NCBI GenBank assembly: GCA_028671895.1
Contig: CM053798.1
Location: 12,615,501-12,679,500, forward strand
Source: Oenanthe sinensis
Lineage: Eukaryota; Streptophyta; Magnoliopsida; Apiales; Apiaceae
Direction: 5' to 3'
Length of the DNA stretch: 64,000 nt
Shown piece after piece: positions 33,685 to 45,234 of the stretch. The notes under the pieces were generated by a model. It did no database searches, was not told the DNA's origin, and saw only the letters and a program-made list of their open reading frames with translations. How positions within the stretch are numbered: position 1 is the stretch's first letter; every line of letters starts with the position of its first letter. The translations under genes were made by a program, and so were the position numbers.

Positions 33685-36174
33685 GTATTTAATTATGTTT
33701 GTTATGGTCCCTTTTAATAACACGATGCATATTTTGTATTGTGTTTTTAAGAGATACGGCGTGTGTAACATGTATGTTTAATTAGGTATAGCTTCTTCAA
33801 GTTATGGTGTTGTGATAGAAAACTAGGGGATGAAGTGGTGGATCTATGGGTTGTATTGATAACGAATCTCTAGAATAGCTTTTAAGTATTTGAACAATTT
33901 GGATCTTGGTTTAGTAGGATATGAATGGCAAGGAGGTAAAAAAAAGTGTAATGAAAAATCAAATAAAAGTATGATAAAATCCTATTAAAAAATAAGTAGA
34001 TTAAATGATAGAAAATTGTAACAAATGAAAAATAGGTAAAAAAAAACGTGTAGCGATTGGAGTTGGTTTTTAAACATATATTATAATGACCATTTTTATA
34101 TATGTAACAAGTGAGATACTTGTATTGAAATTAAGTGAAAGATATATGGTAAAAGAAATGAGCAGTTTAGTGTCATTCACAGTGGCTTCTTTATAGAGAT
34201 TAACAAGTGATGACTTGTTATTATGTGGAAGTGAAAAAATTATTCATGGTAATCTTATGAGACTATGACAGTAAAGAAGGAAATTGTCAAAAACTATCAA
34301 CCAAATCTCATCTTAATTGGAAATTTTTAAACACAATCGATTACTTTTGTTTCATCTTATATATAGTACTATAGTTAGGTGGAGAAAAGTAAAGCTGAAG
34401 TATAGTCTAACTATAACTCATGACATGTATAGTCCGCACACAAATGCAAATTCCAAACCCAAAATATCGAAAACTTGGAATCATTCATCAGAGAGTATCA
34501 AATCTTACGAAAACTTATATTTATTATTAGAAGTTGCATACGTATAATGTCCAGGAACATGTATTTAATTGTATCATTAGATAAGTGTTTTGTGTTGCAG
34601 ATGCCTATTTGTTAGTATAATTATAGTTTGAATTGTTGACGAGTTAGTATCATTATAGTTTGAATTGTGAGGATTGAAACATTATTTGTTATCGATATAA
34701 TCAAGAGAATTTACTGGTTTATAGAAGACATCATCTAGGTCTGATGGTATTGTGTCCTTTGTCTGAGTCGAATTGGTTTCAGACTGGTTCGTTCATTGAG
34801 TATCTTTTAAAATGTCTTATAATTCAATAGCCTTTGGAATTTAAAATTGTCACAGGTGCTTTTTTGTGACATAGTTGGAGCTGTGTCTGGCTAGTACGTC
34901 ATGATCGGCTTGGTTGGCCAGTGACTAAGTTCACTAACTTAGTTCAATGAATTAATGTTATATAGGCCTGTGCGAAACACGACCTATATATTATTATAAT
35001 ATAAATGAACTTTAAATAAAAGTTAATATATACAACATTTTTAATATAATTTTTTGAACAATATATAAAATATTGTATGTGATTTTAAGTAATAAATTAA
35101 CATATATGTAAATAATAAATAATAGAACTAAAAGTAAATAAGAAATTAAAATAAAAATATATTGAACTTTTTAATATACTACAATGCATTTTAGCATAAA
35201 TATTTTTATATATTATTAATGTTATATTTTACTTAGCAAAATAATGTACTTTTTTTTATCTCAATTAAATATTAGCTATGATCCTGTTTATAAAAATCAG
35301 AATTTGATTATCATTTCCTTTGTCGGAAGAGGTTGGTGGAGAATCATCGATGATAATATTATTAGTATCATTGACAAAGTAAACAATCTCCTAAATATCA
35401 TTATAGAAATTTAAAGATCGTTGATAAAATCCTGGACAAAAGTTGGATGCTATGTTAGAAAGTTGAGATCGTTGATACAATCTCAATTGTGCAAAATTTT
35501 CCCAACAAGGTAACATAATCACAATATCCATACTTGGTGTATATACACGTATTGCAAGGCTACCTTTTCTTATTTTATAACCTCGACTCCTCTCAGTTGC
35601 CATATGGACACTAACAAATGTACATGTAGATTCCTAAATAACTCTACATTGTACATAACATATAATGTTATTTACTTAAATCTTTTTAATTGTCCTCGTA
35701 ATCCTATATTATTAAGGAGTATATTTGATTAATATTAATTAAATAGAATAATAATAAATAATAATGTAAGTTTGGAATCGGAATCGCAAGAAGACAAATA
35801 TTGAAATGTCTACTAACATTTTCTCAATTCTAGAAAATGTGTTTGTACTGAACAAGAGCATAACAATTTTTTTAAACTTATATTTCGAGTCATTTTCGAT
35901 CAATTTATAATATCAGTAACTATCACACAAACAACAAAAAATTTTGTGTCTATTCATATCTAGTTTACTCCAAGTTTCCAACATATAGCATAAGTTTTGT
36001 GATTAATTTATTTAGATTATTTATTTTCCACTAAATTTTTCTTATCTCTATTCAGATATACTCTATGAAAAATTACGCCAATAATACGCAATAATTTTAA
36101 TATCAAAAGAGTTTCAGCCAATATATTTCGCGCGTTTAAAGTTAAGATTTTAAATTATAATTCTTTCAAAGGGG
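33685..36174. other. Region between FB2 and FB3, no supported gene
   Basis: 33685-33790 is FB2 intron 2 homologous to FB3 intron 2. Beyond it are AT-rich stretches (34980-35260 very AT-rich) and short frames with no family features. 35935-36174 is the duplicated upstream region shared with FB1 and FB2. Confidence 0.5.
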
Positions 36175-36181
36175 TAACATT

Positions 36182-36210
36182 GAGTGAAGCCGAAGAGTCA
36201 CTCTATATAA
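36182..36210 (+). promoter_or_regulatory. FB3 core promoter: GAGTGA/TCACTC inverted repeat and TATA box
   Basis: GAGTGA (36182-36187) and TCACTC (36198-36203) form an inverted repeat with a 10-base spacer. TATATAA at 36204-36210 follows, about 60 bases before the start codon. This layout is kept in FB1 and FB2. Confidence 0.65.
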
Positions 36211-36268
36211 AGGGGGTTAGGGTTTGCAGAAGAAAGGAACAATCTATGTTATTTGTACATCTAGCTTA

Positions 36269-37180
36269 ATGGCTTCTCGAAGGAAGAAGAAACAAAGAAT
36301 TCTTATAGATCAAGAAGACATAATCAGTAAATTGCCTAACGAGCTTATTCATAAAATTATGTCATTTATAGATGCAAAAGAAGCCGTTCAAAGCAGTGTT
36401 CTCTCGAGGCGATGGAAGCTTTTATGGACTACTATCCCTTTTCTCAACTTTGGTGAATATAAAAACTCTACACCTAAAAATAATTGTAACTTCATCCGTC
36501 ATGTTCTATCTAACCGAAACCATCAAACTCATCTTTCTGAATTGAACTTCAATGTTTACAACAAGGGGATCCGTGGACGTCTCATAGCAAATATTATTGA
36601 TTACGCAATCTCACACAATTTGCAATCCTTCAATTTTGATTTATCGTATAAACATCAACCTTACAAGTTATCCAGATTCAGCTCTAAATCGTTAAAAGAA
36701 CTCACATTGCAAGTCAAAATTGAAGAATTTTCTTTGGGATCGGATTGTTGGGATTTACCTGCCTTGACAACTCTCCACTTGAAGCACCCAGAAGTTCTTA
36801 GAGGTAACAACATTTCGTATTCATGGTTTACATGCTTGCCTGCTTTAAGAACTCTGGGTCTTGAAAATTGGGATTTAAAGGTGCCATCTTCCTCTTTAAG
36901 TTTCCCCGATTTAACAACCCTCCGTCTATATAACTGTTCATTTCCCAGCAAGGTTTGGGACCTCCCAGCTTTAATAAGTCTAGATCTGTATGACACACAT
37001 ATTCTCTATGATATGACTGACATGTTATCTACACTTATCAATCTACAAAATCTTACGATATCTTCAGCCTTTACACCTGACTATTTCATATCTTGTCCTC
37101 GTCAATTGTTGAACCTGAATATAAGGACCAGCTCCAGCCACTATGATAATGGTCGTGGTAACATTGTAGTTTTGGCATAA
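36269..37180 (+). CDS. FB3 exon 1 open part: truncated F-box/LRR protein, 303 aa
   Basis: This is the part of FB3 that can be translated today: an intact F-box (binding SKP1 in SCF ubiquitin ligases) plus most of the LRR region that would choose the target. Its family members usually carry about 400 or more residues. The same frame continues open after the TAA to the splice donor at 37379, which indicates a recent nonsense mutation. An N-terminal Arg/Lys cluster (RRKKK) could be a nuclear signal. Expression is not known. Confidence 0.6.
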   Translation: MASRRKKKQRILIDQEDIISKLPNELIHKIMSFIDAKEAVQSSVLSRRWKLLWTTIPFLNFGEYKNSTPKNNCNFIRHVLSNRNHQTHLSELNFNVYNKGIRGRLIANIIDYAISHNLQSFNFDLSYKHQPYKLSRFSSKSLKELTLQVKIEEFSLGSDCWDLPALTTLHLKHPEVLRGNNISYSWFTCLPALRTLGLENWDLKVPSSSLSFPDLTTLRLYNCSFPSKVWDLPALISLDLYDTHILYDMTDMLSTLINLQNLTISSAFTPDYFISCPRQLLNLNIRTSSSHYDNGRGNIVVLA

Positions 37181-38513
37181 AAACTCTGCAATTTCACTTC
37201 TTTTGGTATTTTTACAACCACATTTGTAGTTCCTGATTTAGAGAATGTAAATATAAGGTTACGGGGTTGGTTGTGTAGCATGGAAGTCTATCAGAAAAAT
37301 CCTCATCACCGGTTAATAAATATGCTTCGAGGACTTGGTAGTGCCAAAAATCTTACTTTTGATTTGGAGAGCATTGAGGTAATTTTATATACTTTTTTTC
37401 ACATAATAGTATTGGAAATGCCTTTATATCCTTGTCTATTCAGAATTAGTATTTTCTTATTTGATTGTTTAAATTGAGGTTATATATTTAAGAATGTAGT
37501 TCATATGTTATTTGTCGTGGATCTCAATCACAATTTTTTGGCTGTCTATATTGTGCTCAATCTTGTTGGATTTTTCTTTTGTAGGCACTCAATGAGATTT
37601 CCAGCCTTTTTGTATGTTCACCATCTCCATTCTTTAACTTGAAGTATGTGAAGTTACCAACGGGATATAAAGAATCAAATATGTCTGGTTCTCTTAAAAG
37701 CTACTTACTTGGTGGTTCTCCAGGGGCCACCATTGTCACAACATTGCCTCAGGTATTTAATGAATTTATTACTATCCTTCTCGGCACCTAAAAACATGTT
37801 TTCTTATTTTGTTTCTTGTAAGAGATACAATGCATATATATTTCATTATCATATGGGTATCACTTTCAACCCATGGTATTTTTACACAGAAATATACATA
37901 TATTTTTGCCAATATACGTACAAAAATGATGAATAAATCTCTAACAACAAGTCAAAATGTTGGAATCCATTTAATCTTTAGCTATTGATCTAGATTGAGA
38001 ATCCATTTTGTTAACCCAGTTTCACAAGTAGAAGGGGGGTTGAATACTTGTGTGATCTTTTCGCCTTAGTTTCAAACAATTATAGAAGAATCAAACTAAA
38101 AATATTTTAAGAAAGATCAAAACTCAGAGAATAAAATATTAGTGTTTGTATTAAAGAATATTGAATACAAACTCTCCTAGGGTGTACACAAACCCTAACA
38201 GCTTCTCTGTGTTTTCACAGCAACTCTCTCTATCTCTATGCTCTCACACGTTCTACCTTAATATTAGGTTACATAGAATGTTTATATAGAGAGTTGCCTA
38301 TCAACTAATAACAGAAAATCAAATTACAATAGGAATAGAATTCTTAATTATTAGTTAACAGTTTCCTTCTGAAATTCTCTTTCCTTCCCGTAGCATATCT
38401 GCAATATAATTGTCTTTATCTTCGAAGACTTTCCATTACTATGATCACCTTCCAAATTCAGCTTTAGTTCTATAGATTCTGAAAAACTTCAGACTCTGAT
38501 GATCTTTAGTCTC

Positions 38514-39764
38514 TGAAAGGCATAGGTGTACTAACTTGTAACACTTAATTACTATGTAACTCAACTAGGTAAAAGATAAAACAACAGCAAAACAAGAGAA
38601 ACTGAAGAAGCACATGGAATCAATCAACTGAAGAAATGGTAATGATACTTGGTAACTACAAGTAACTAATTTGATTAATCCAGAATGCCTAAGTGAGAAG
38701 AAGTTCAATCTCAGTATTGCTCATGCCCTAACTTATCTAATGGAGAATCAAATTAATGTCAAAGAAGTATCAAGAAGACCAAAGTGATTTCATGTAATGC
38801 ATCTCAACAACTGGATAATGTAAAGATTAATCAACAAATGAGAACTGACATTCAGAAGCAAGAACCCCTTCAAGACTAGTCACTTATGAACCAGACCATT
38901 GCATCAAGTGTCAGGACATTGAAGGTAAGTTCATGTCAGTGATAGAAGATCTCATTTGAATGGAGTGAGGAAAAGAAATTGAAGAAGCTAGGGAAACTTA
39001 CTCATAAAGGTTAATCCACAATTAGTCACTAAAGAAAGTCAACATTGAATGAGTACATTGTTGCCAAGGCAAATGTCGATCCACAGCAGATCGAGATGCG
39101 GATCGAGATTTATAATTGAAGTAAAACATCAAGGCAAATCTCGATACATGATAGATCGAGATCGAGATTCTCACAGATTAAGATCGAGATCCTCACAGAT
39201 CGAGATCGAGATTTTCATAGATCGAGATCGAGATTTTCTCAGATCGAGATTGAGATCGAGATTGAAATCCAAGATCGAGATTGAGTTGGATCCAGGCCGA
39301 GATCGAGATGCGGGTTGACATGTAGCATTCAATGTTCAAGGGACAAGTGGCTTATTGTGAACGGTTGATCCAGAGTGGTTGGGAGAGTACTTTTTATTGT
39401 CGAGTCCTGATTGAGCCATGTACACAAAAAGGACAAGATCAAGTCTACACGACATTATAAAAGTAGCACTTTGTTTTATTTATAAAAAAAGCAATCTCTG
39501 TATTTTTTACTGAATATTTTTCAAAGAGAGCATTTACTGTAAAAAGAAAGTGAGAGAGAATCAGTTGAATCAAGCTTTAATTGCTGTATTTATTGTTCAA
39601 CTGATTATGATGCTTTTATGAATGTTGTAGCAAATCCTTCAATGAATATAAAGATATATTCTTGAAATTCTGTGTCATCATTTATTACCTGCATTTATTT
39701 TATATTCTCTCATTATTCGAAACAGTTGTATTCACCCCCCCTCTACAACACTTTGGACCTAACA
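38514..39764 (+). mobile_element. Solo LTR nested in Copia-D LTR, TSD GTCTC
   Basis: Starts TGAAAGGCATAGG and ends with a C-rich run then CTCTACAACACTTTGGACCTAACA-type sequence, giving TG...CA ends. GTCTC flanks it on both sides (38509-38513, 39765-39769), and the Copia-D LTR continues on each side. 1251 bp with no internal genes, so it arose by LTR-LTR recombination. It contains a GATCGAGAT-type array at 39070-39310. Confidence 0.85.
39070..39310 (+). repeat. GATCGAGATCGAG simple array inside the solo LTR
   Basis: Irregular tandem copies of AGATCGAGATCGAGATT with CTCACAG or TTCATAG spacers. It yields a false Arg/Ser/Asp-rich ORF (39049-39318). Confidence 0.85.
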
Positions 39765-40120
39765 GTCTCTGATAGTCTATAGACCCCGATTGACTTCCAG
39801 ACTCCGATTGATATCCAGACTCTGGATTTATTTCTCCTGAAAATCTTCTAAGTACAAATGACATCCAATAACGAATGTTGACTAACTAGACTGTGATTAT
39901 ATAAAAGTTCAGAGACTAGAAAGACTTGTTACAGATAAACTATGCTAGAATATGTTCTAGTATTTTGTACATCATCAAATGAATATATTCCTAACAATAT
40001 CCCCTTATTTATGCTTTATAAAATGTAAGCATAAATCAAGGTTTGATGATGTCAAAACTAAAGAATGAAATAATTAATCTAAAACAGTATAAAAATTTAT
40101 AAGGAACAAAGAATTACTTA

Positions 40121-41413
40121 TCAATTTATCTTCTCAAAATCTATGTTGTTTCTCAAAAATGACTTCAACATATTCTCCTCCATAATAGCTAGAGCTTCAC
40201 CAACAAACTTCTTCAATTTAATCATCTCTTCATTGTCACATTTGATTGGACAGTAAGCTGCTTTTAGATCATTTGCACTGGATTCTTGTTCTTTTAAGTC
40301 TTTAAGCATCAAAATATTAACCTTCCCTTCCATAGGTTGAAACCCGAAGTAGTGACCCACACCTTCTTGAAATTTAATCTCTTTTACTTCCAGAGGCATG
40401 TCTTAATCCTTCCCTTTAGTATCAACATATTTCGGAGAAAACTTGCCCATCTGCTTATTTGTCTGTCTGTGCAGAGTTAGCTTTCTATCAATCTCTATAA
40501 ACCATTTGTTGGTTACTTCTCTCCTACTTTTATTCACTTCAGTTGCTATTGATAGAAGAAATCTGATATACTGCAACTCCTCAGCCTGTTTAAAGAATAT
40601 GAAATTTTGCTGACTAATCCACCTTACAGTTCCTCCATTTAGAAAATATACCAGCATTTCAGTTTTCACCTTTTTAGTTCCAATCTGTCCTTCTGGCAAC
40701 CTTCTTTCAAAAACATTGTAGACAATTTGAGCAGATACCACTTTGTTCAAGTGTTTTTCAGTGATCTTTTCAAACTGACTATATGTAAGAGACTGTGGAT
40801 CAACAACTAGAGTTGTAGTCTTGTCAATATCAGATGTTCAGAAACCTCCAAGTCCTCTTGTTCTCCAAGCCCTTAATTGAGTATTGGATTGACTACACTT
40901 CCAATAGCTTGGCTCCTTCACTTCCTTCTTCTCATTAGAGTTTGTACTCTATTTTTTCTTTTCAGAGTCTGGCTTAGACCCTGATTTCCCATGTCCAGTC
41001 CCTGACTGGTGTGTCTGAGATTGTGTTTTAACAAACACTCTATGCTTCTTTTGTTGCACACCACCAGGACCCTTAGGATCATGAGAACTATCACCAGCTT
41101 CATCATCATCACCATCTCTCCTCCTTTTAACTTCCCTCGACTTGTCATCCTTGTTACTCCTTGAACTCCCAACTTCCTTCTTCTCCCCCTTTTTGACATC
41201 ATCACCACCTGTGACAGCCAAAAAAATTTGTTCCAGCACTGAGGAGATGTTGGCATGAGCATGTGATATCACAGAATCAACCTTGGCAGTAAGAGAATGG
41301 ACATCATTTTGAAGAGTAGTTTGTTTTGCCTTGAAATCAGCCAAGAAATCCTTAACTGCAGCATCCTTGGAGAGTTGAAGAGAGTGCAAAGATTCAAACC
41401 GTGTCTTTAGCAT
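40121..41413 (-). pseudogene. Copia-D third-ORF fragment, interrupted
   Basis: Pieces on the minus strand: 41413-40949 (helical, then Ser/Lys/Asp-rich tail), 40750-40403 (EKHLNKVVSAQIVYNVFERR, basic) and 40399-40121 (ends EENMLKSFLRNNIDFEKIN). The order and the position just before the polypurine tract match the post-pol ORF of SIRE-like elements, and the C-terminus resembles that of Copia-B. Stops at about 40950 and 40400 break the frame. Function unknown; it is a dead remnant. Confidence 0.6.
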
Positions 41414-42529
41414 GCGATATGTATACTGTTCTCATCTGAATGCTCCAAAAGTTATAGCTTTTACCGTTAAAATTGGAATATTTCTATTATTAGTGATATT
41501 TGTATACACATCAGTTGTTGGGACAGGGAGTATTATTACTCAGTTGCTCTACCTACATATATTATGCATAACAGCAATGACTATAATTTTTACTGTAGTA
41601 ATCTCTAGTCCAGGAGTTTTGTTAAAAATAAATATATCATATGAAGATACCCTTTTTGCATGTCAGCTGATAGCCTTGATATGAACCGAATTATATGATC
41701 TTTTCAGAACATGCTTCCTCAAACATTAGCAGTTTCCATGACGGATCAAAATGTGGGCGTAGAAGAGCCTTTGGCAGCTACAATCAAGGAGTTGGATGAT
41801 TCTAACAGTCTACATCAAACTCTGAGTGTCGACACTGTAAACAAGAATGTGCAAGAAAAGCTTGTTCTGGAAGACTCTGTATTAGATTCTTACCGGGTTA
41901 GACATATAAGTTCTCCAGTAGAAGGGACAAACAAAGATCAAGCAAGCTCTTCCCTGGAGAATAGAGATTCTGGGTTATGGCAAGGCCACAAAGTGAAGAC
42001 GGAGTTTGTATTCCTGCTCGATCACATTATGCATACGTATCCGAAAACCTTTGAGCACTTTACAACTAAAAACAAGAAGTTATGTACAACGATTCTGAAC
42101 ATGTTCTTCACCTCACTGAATGATTTCACCAAAATATCGATGACTGAGGTAGATTTTGAGATGATTGTTGGGTACAGGGATTTATTTTCTTACTTGCAGG
42201 ATCAGGGACTCGATGTAAGTTGGGTGATGAACCGCTTGAACTATATAGTACATCTCCGGTTTTCAAAGCCCCTGATTCCCGAGCTTCATACAATTGACTG
42301 TCGTATCTACGATGACAAAAGTAAACTACAAGAGCTGCAGGCTTGTGTTGCCGATGCCAGAATTAAAAAACATGGTATGCAGGCTCGTGTTGATAATGCC
42401 AAAACTAAATTGCAAGATCTGCAGGCTCTCCGCTTGAAGAAGATGACAGAAATTGAGAAAGCTTTTGGAACTATGGGTAGTAATCTTGCTGTCGGTTTTA
42501 TTGGAGATTATCTACTGTCTAGTCCTTAA

Positions 42530-45230
42530 AATGAATGGATTGTACATTTGAGAGTTTTTTGGATGCCTTAGTATCATGTTTGTTTTCTTCTATTGAAGAC
42601 TTTAGTAATTTGGAGGAACGATTGCTTGTTGGTTTTGTATTAAATGTTCTTGGTGTTGGTTTGCGGCTACTTAGTTTAAACGTGTTCGAATGTTTGTTTG
42701 GTGACTGTTATCTTATCAGATGTTGCATGAAGTTTCTAGCGTATTTTATTATGGGATTTGCTTCATTTGACCACATTTTGAAAGAGCCTACAGTTTCTGG
42801 GCTTGTTCGAGTATATTGCATGACAAGTGTGTTGGGGGCCCATATAAACTAATATGCATGCTTGAATATGAACTGTCAGTGTGATTTCTTTTTGAATCCA
42901 TGCCTATTTAAATCTTGTTTGAACTTATCTCATATTAGTATCAATAAGTGCCTGTCAGATCTGTTTATTTGCATGATAATCTGCATACTATGGGTCATCT
43001 TCTGATAATCTTTGTCACTTGAATATTTTTTTTGGTATTTTACATAATTTTGTGGACTTAGGATTCGGTAAAGTGCGTGATTATGTGAGACAAGCATGTG
43101 ATTCACAACCTTATAATCCTATCTGTTGTCTATTAAGGCTAAACTTGTATGCTTACTTGCTACTTTGCCGACTGACATTGGTGTACTCATTCCTGGTGGG
43201 AATTCTTACACTAATGCAGCACTAAGAGGTAAAGTTTCTCCTTTAATCCAATGTTTGACATTGGTGTACTCATTCATGTTGTTTATTACCTGGTTGGCTA
43301 GAAGCTTATGAAACTCAATTCTGGTATGCCTCTGCCATGCTCAATGTTTGATGTTACTATATGACAATATTAGCTATGAACTGACATCTGGTTAATTAGT
43401 ATATCTGTGATTCTGTTATCTAGTTTAAAATACAAACTTGAAATATATGTCCTGTCAAAACTCTGTTTTCACCTACTCTGTTTCTTTGTTTCAATTGCCC
43501 TGATTTTGATAATTATAACATGCCTATTATGTCTAAATTGCTATGCAGTAAATGTATTTGTACTTGTGTCATGCCTATATGTGCCATTATAACATGCCTT
43601 TCATGCCTTTATCTAATCTAATTGGGATGAACCCTGTTCTGGACTACTCCATGTTTTATTCATCTGTCATTTCCTGTTTTGCCCTGTCTAATAATATATT
43701 CTTCTCTTATGTTTTTGGTTGATTATATGCTTTCCTAACAGGTTTTCTACTACTGTGTAATATGCCATATAATCTTATGTGATTATATGTTTGTTTCATT
43801 ATATGCAACATATGTCTTCAATAATCCACCTGCCATGACTGAAACCTGTGACTAATGAATGAGTCTGATACTCTAATATTTCTGTCCTGTTGTAATTTTT
43901 CTGAGGAATGCTCTGAATACTCTGTCTTTACCATGTCTATTCTCTTGATGAAATACTTAGTCATGTTTTGGTACCTTGTTGATAAAAGGTCTTCTAAATC
44001 AGGATCCAGAATATGCATTATCTGCCATATGATACATATACTAGTCTGACTTATTTTTGTTGACTGCTGTCTGATTTGTATCCATTGCATACATACATGC
44101 CTATTTTGACATATTAGAACCTGGTATCTTTGACTGTCCCCTGTTCTTGTATACATATGCTGGCTAATCTGTTTTTTCTGACCTTACAAGCATGTTACAT
44201 CTTTTATATATTCATCTCCTACCTTGTATTTGGACACCTCTTATACTTGTGATAAATCTGTACCTTGGCACAACATGATCTGTGAAGTTTCTAGTTACCT
44301 GTTTGATATGCCCTTAGTAATAACATGCTCCATTCATCTTCGAATAGCTTGATGTCTAGCAGATTGATACGCAGATAATATTGTATTACTTTGTTTGTAT
44401 ATCCTGCCTGATTGACGCTATGTCTTCCTACTTATGACAATGATCCTGCCATTGACTCTGTCCATGACTTATTGACTATCGTTTTTGAGTACTTGATACC
44501 ACGACTAGTTTTGCTAAAACCTACTCTTGACATGCTAAACACGTAATTATAAAGCACTACACACTAGCCCTGCCAATAAGAGCTGTCTTGGGGTCCTGCA
44601 AGCTCCCTTGAATCTACATCCCTATTGGACACGGCCACTTACATTCTGGGAAGCATGAGAAAATGTTTACATACCTGTTTAAAATGATTGCCTTCAAAAT
44701 TACTATTATTTGTAAGGAATTAGGTTATAAAATTTCATGTGCTGGAAATTTGGAAGATGAGAAACTAATCTAGAAAAGACAACATCAGGACAACCTCAAG
44801 TTGATGAGATAAAGCGCATGGGAAAACACATCAATATAATGTTTATATATGTAAAACATTGTTGCCAATTACATTATGTGCAACAAGATTTATTAACAAA
44901 AGGGAACAATTCAAGTAAATCTTGCGTTCAACTGAAATGCATTTCACAATTGCATTAATATACAACTGACACTATATTCTCATTTATAGAAAACATGTAG
45001 AAATATATAGTTGTCAAATACAATGGGCAACGACCATTAATATATCTTTGGTACGTACTACATACTCTTGCAGGTGTCAAGGCAACGAGTTGTTGGTCTA
45101 CATTAAAATAGCCTAGTTGAATTGCCTCAAGTCCATGACATCAATTAATCATGTACAAAAGAACTGGTGCAATAAGAGATTGTGATTAATAAGTGACCAC
45201 ATCTTAGCTAAAAGTCATTCCTGCTCTAAC
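42530..45230. other. Downstream of FB3, no supported gene
   Basis: 42530-42700 is the FB3 3' region and is homologous to 55480-55650 and 58950-59130. 42900-44500 is T-rich with many short Cys/Leu-rich frames and repeated phrases such as CATGCCTAT; no gene or transposon end could be supported. 44600-45230 is AT-rich. Confidence 0.5.
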
Positions 45231-45234
45231 ACTC

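Larger units (their letters stand above)
38009..41410 (-). mobile_element. Copia-D: 5'-truncated copia in FB3 intron 2
   Basis: Minus orientation. The 3' LTR spans 39996 (TGTTAGGAATATATTC) to about 38009, interrupted by a solo LTR. The polypurine tract (AAGGGGATA) lies at about 39998-40007, preceded by third-ORF fragments to about 41410, where the sequence returns to the F-box intron. Gag, pol and 5' LTR are missing, so no TSD pair can be read. Confidence 0.75.
36269..42529 (+). pseudogene. FB3: F-box/LRR gene with RTM3-like C-terminal coiled-coil; stop at codon 304
   Basis: Three exons: 36269-37378, 37585-37752 and 41708-42529, all phase 0, with GT..AG introns (GAG/GTAATT..TGTAG; CAG/GTATTT..TTTTCAG). 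Start ATG 36269 gives MASRRKKKQRILIDQ. The F-box lies at residues about 16-62 (ISKLPNELIHKIMSFIDAKE, then LSRRWKLLWTT). LRR-like repeats of the plant F-box/LRR type span about 130-300. Exon 3 adds about 270 residues unlike F-box tails; the stretch from FLLDHIMHTYPKTFEHF to LFSYLQDQGLDVSW resembles the C-terminal region of MATH/coiled-coil (RTM3-type) proteins, followed by Gln/Leu-rich coiled coil ending LLSSP. TAA at 37178 stops exon 1 at codon 304; the paralogue FB5 has CAA there. The 4-kb second intron holds Copia-D. A truncated F-box/LRR protein could still be made; the full 699-residue form cannot. Confidence 0.78.

Noticed and set aside
39049..39318. Arg/Ser/Asp-rich ORF resembling an SR-type protein
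   Set aside because: It is the GATCGAG simple array inside the solo LTR.
43019..44156. Several 60-110 codon ORFs downstream of FB3
   Set aside because: T-rich, low-complexity sequence with no domain, no splice pattern and no paralogue.
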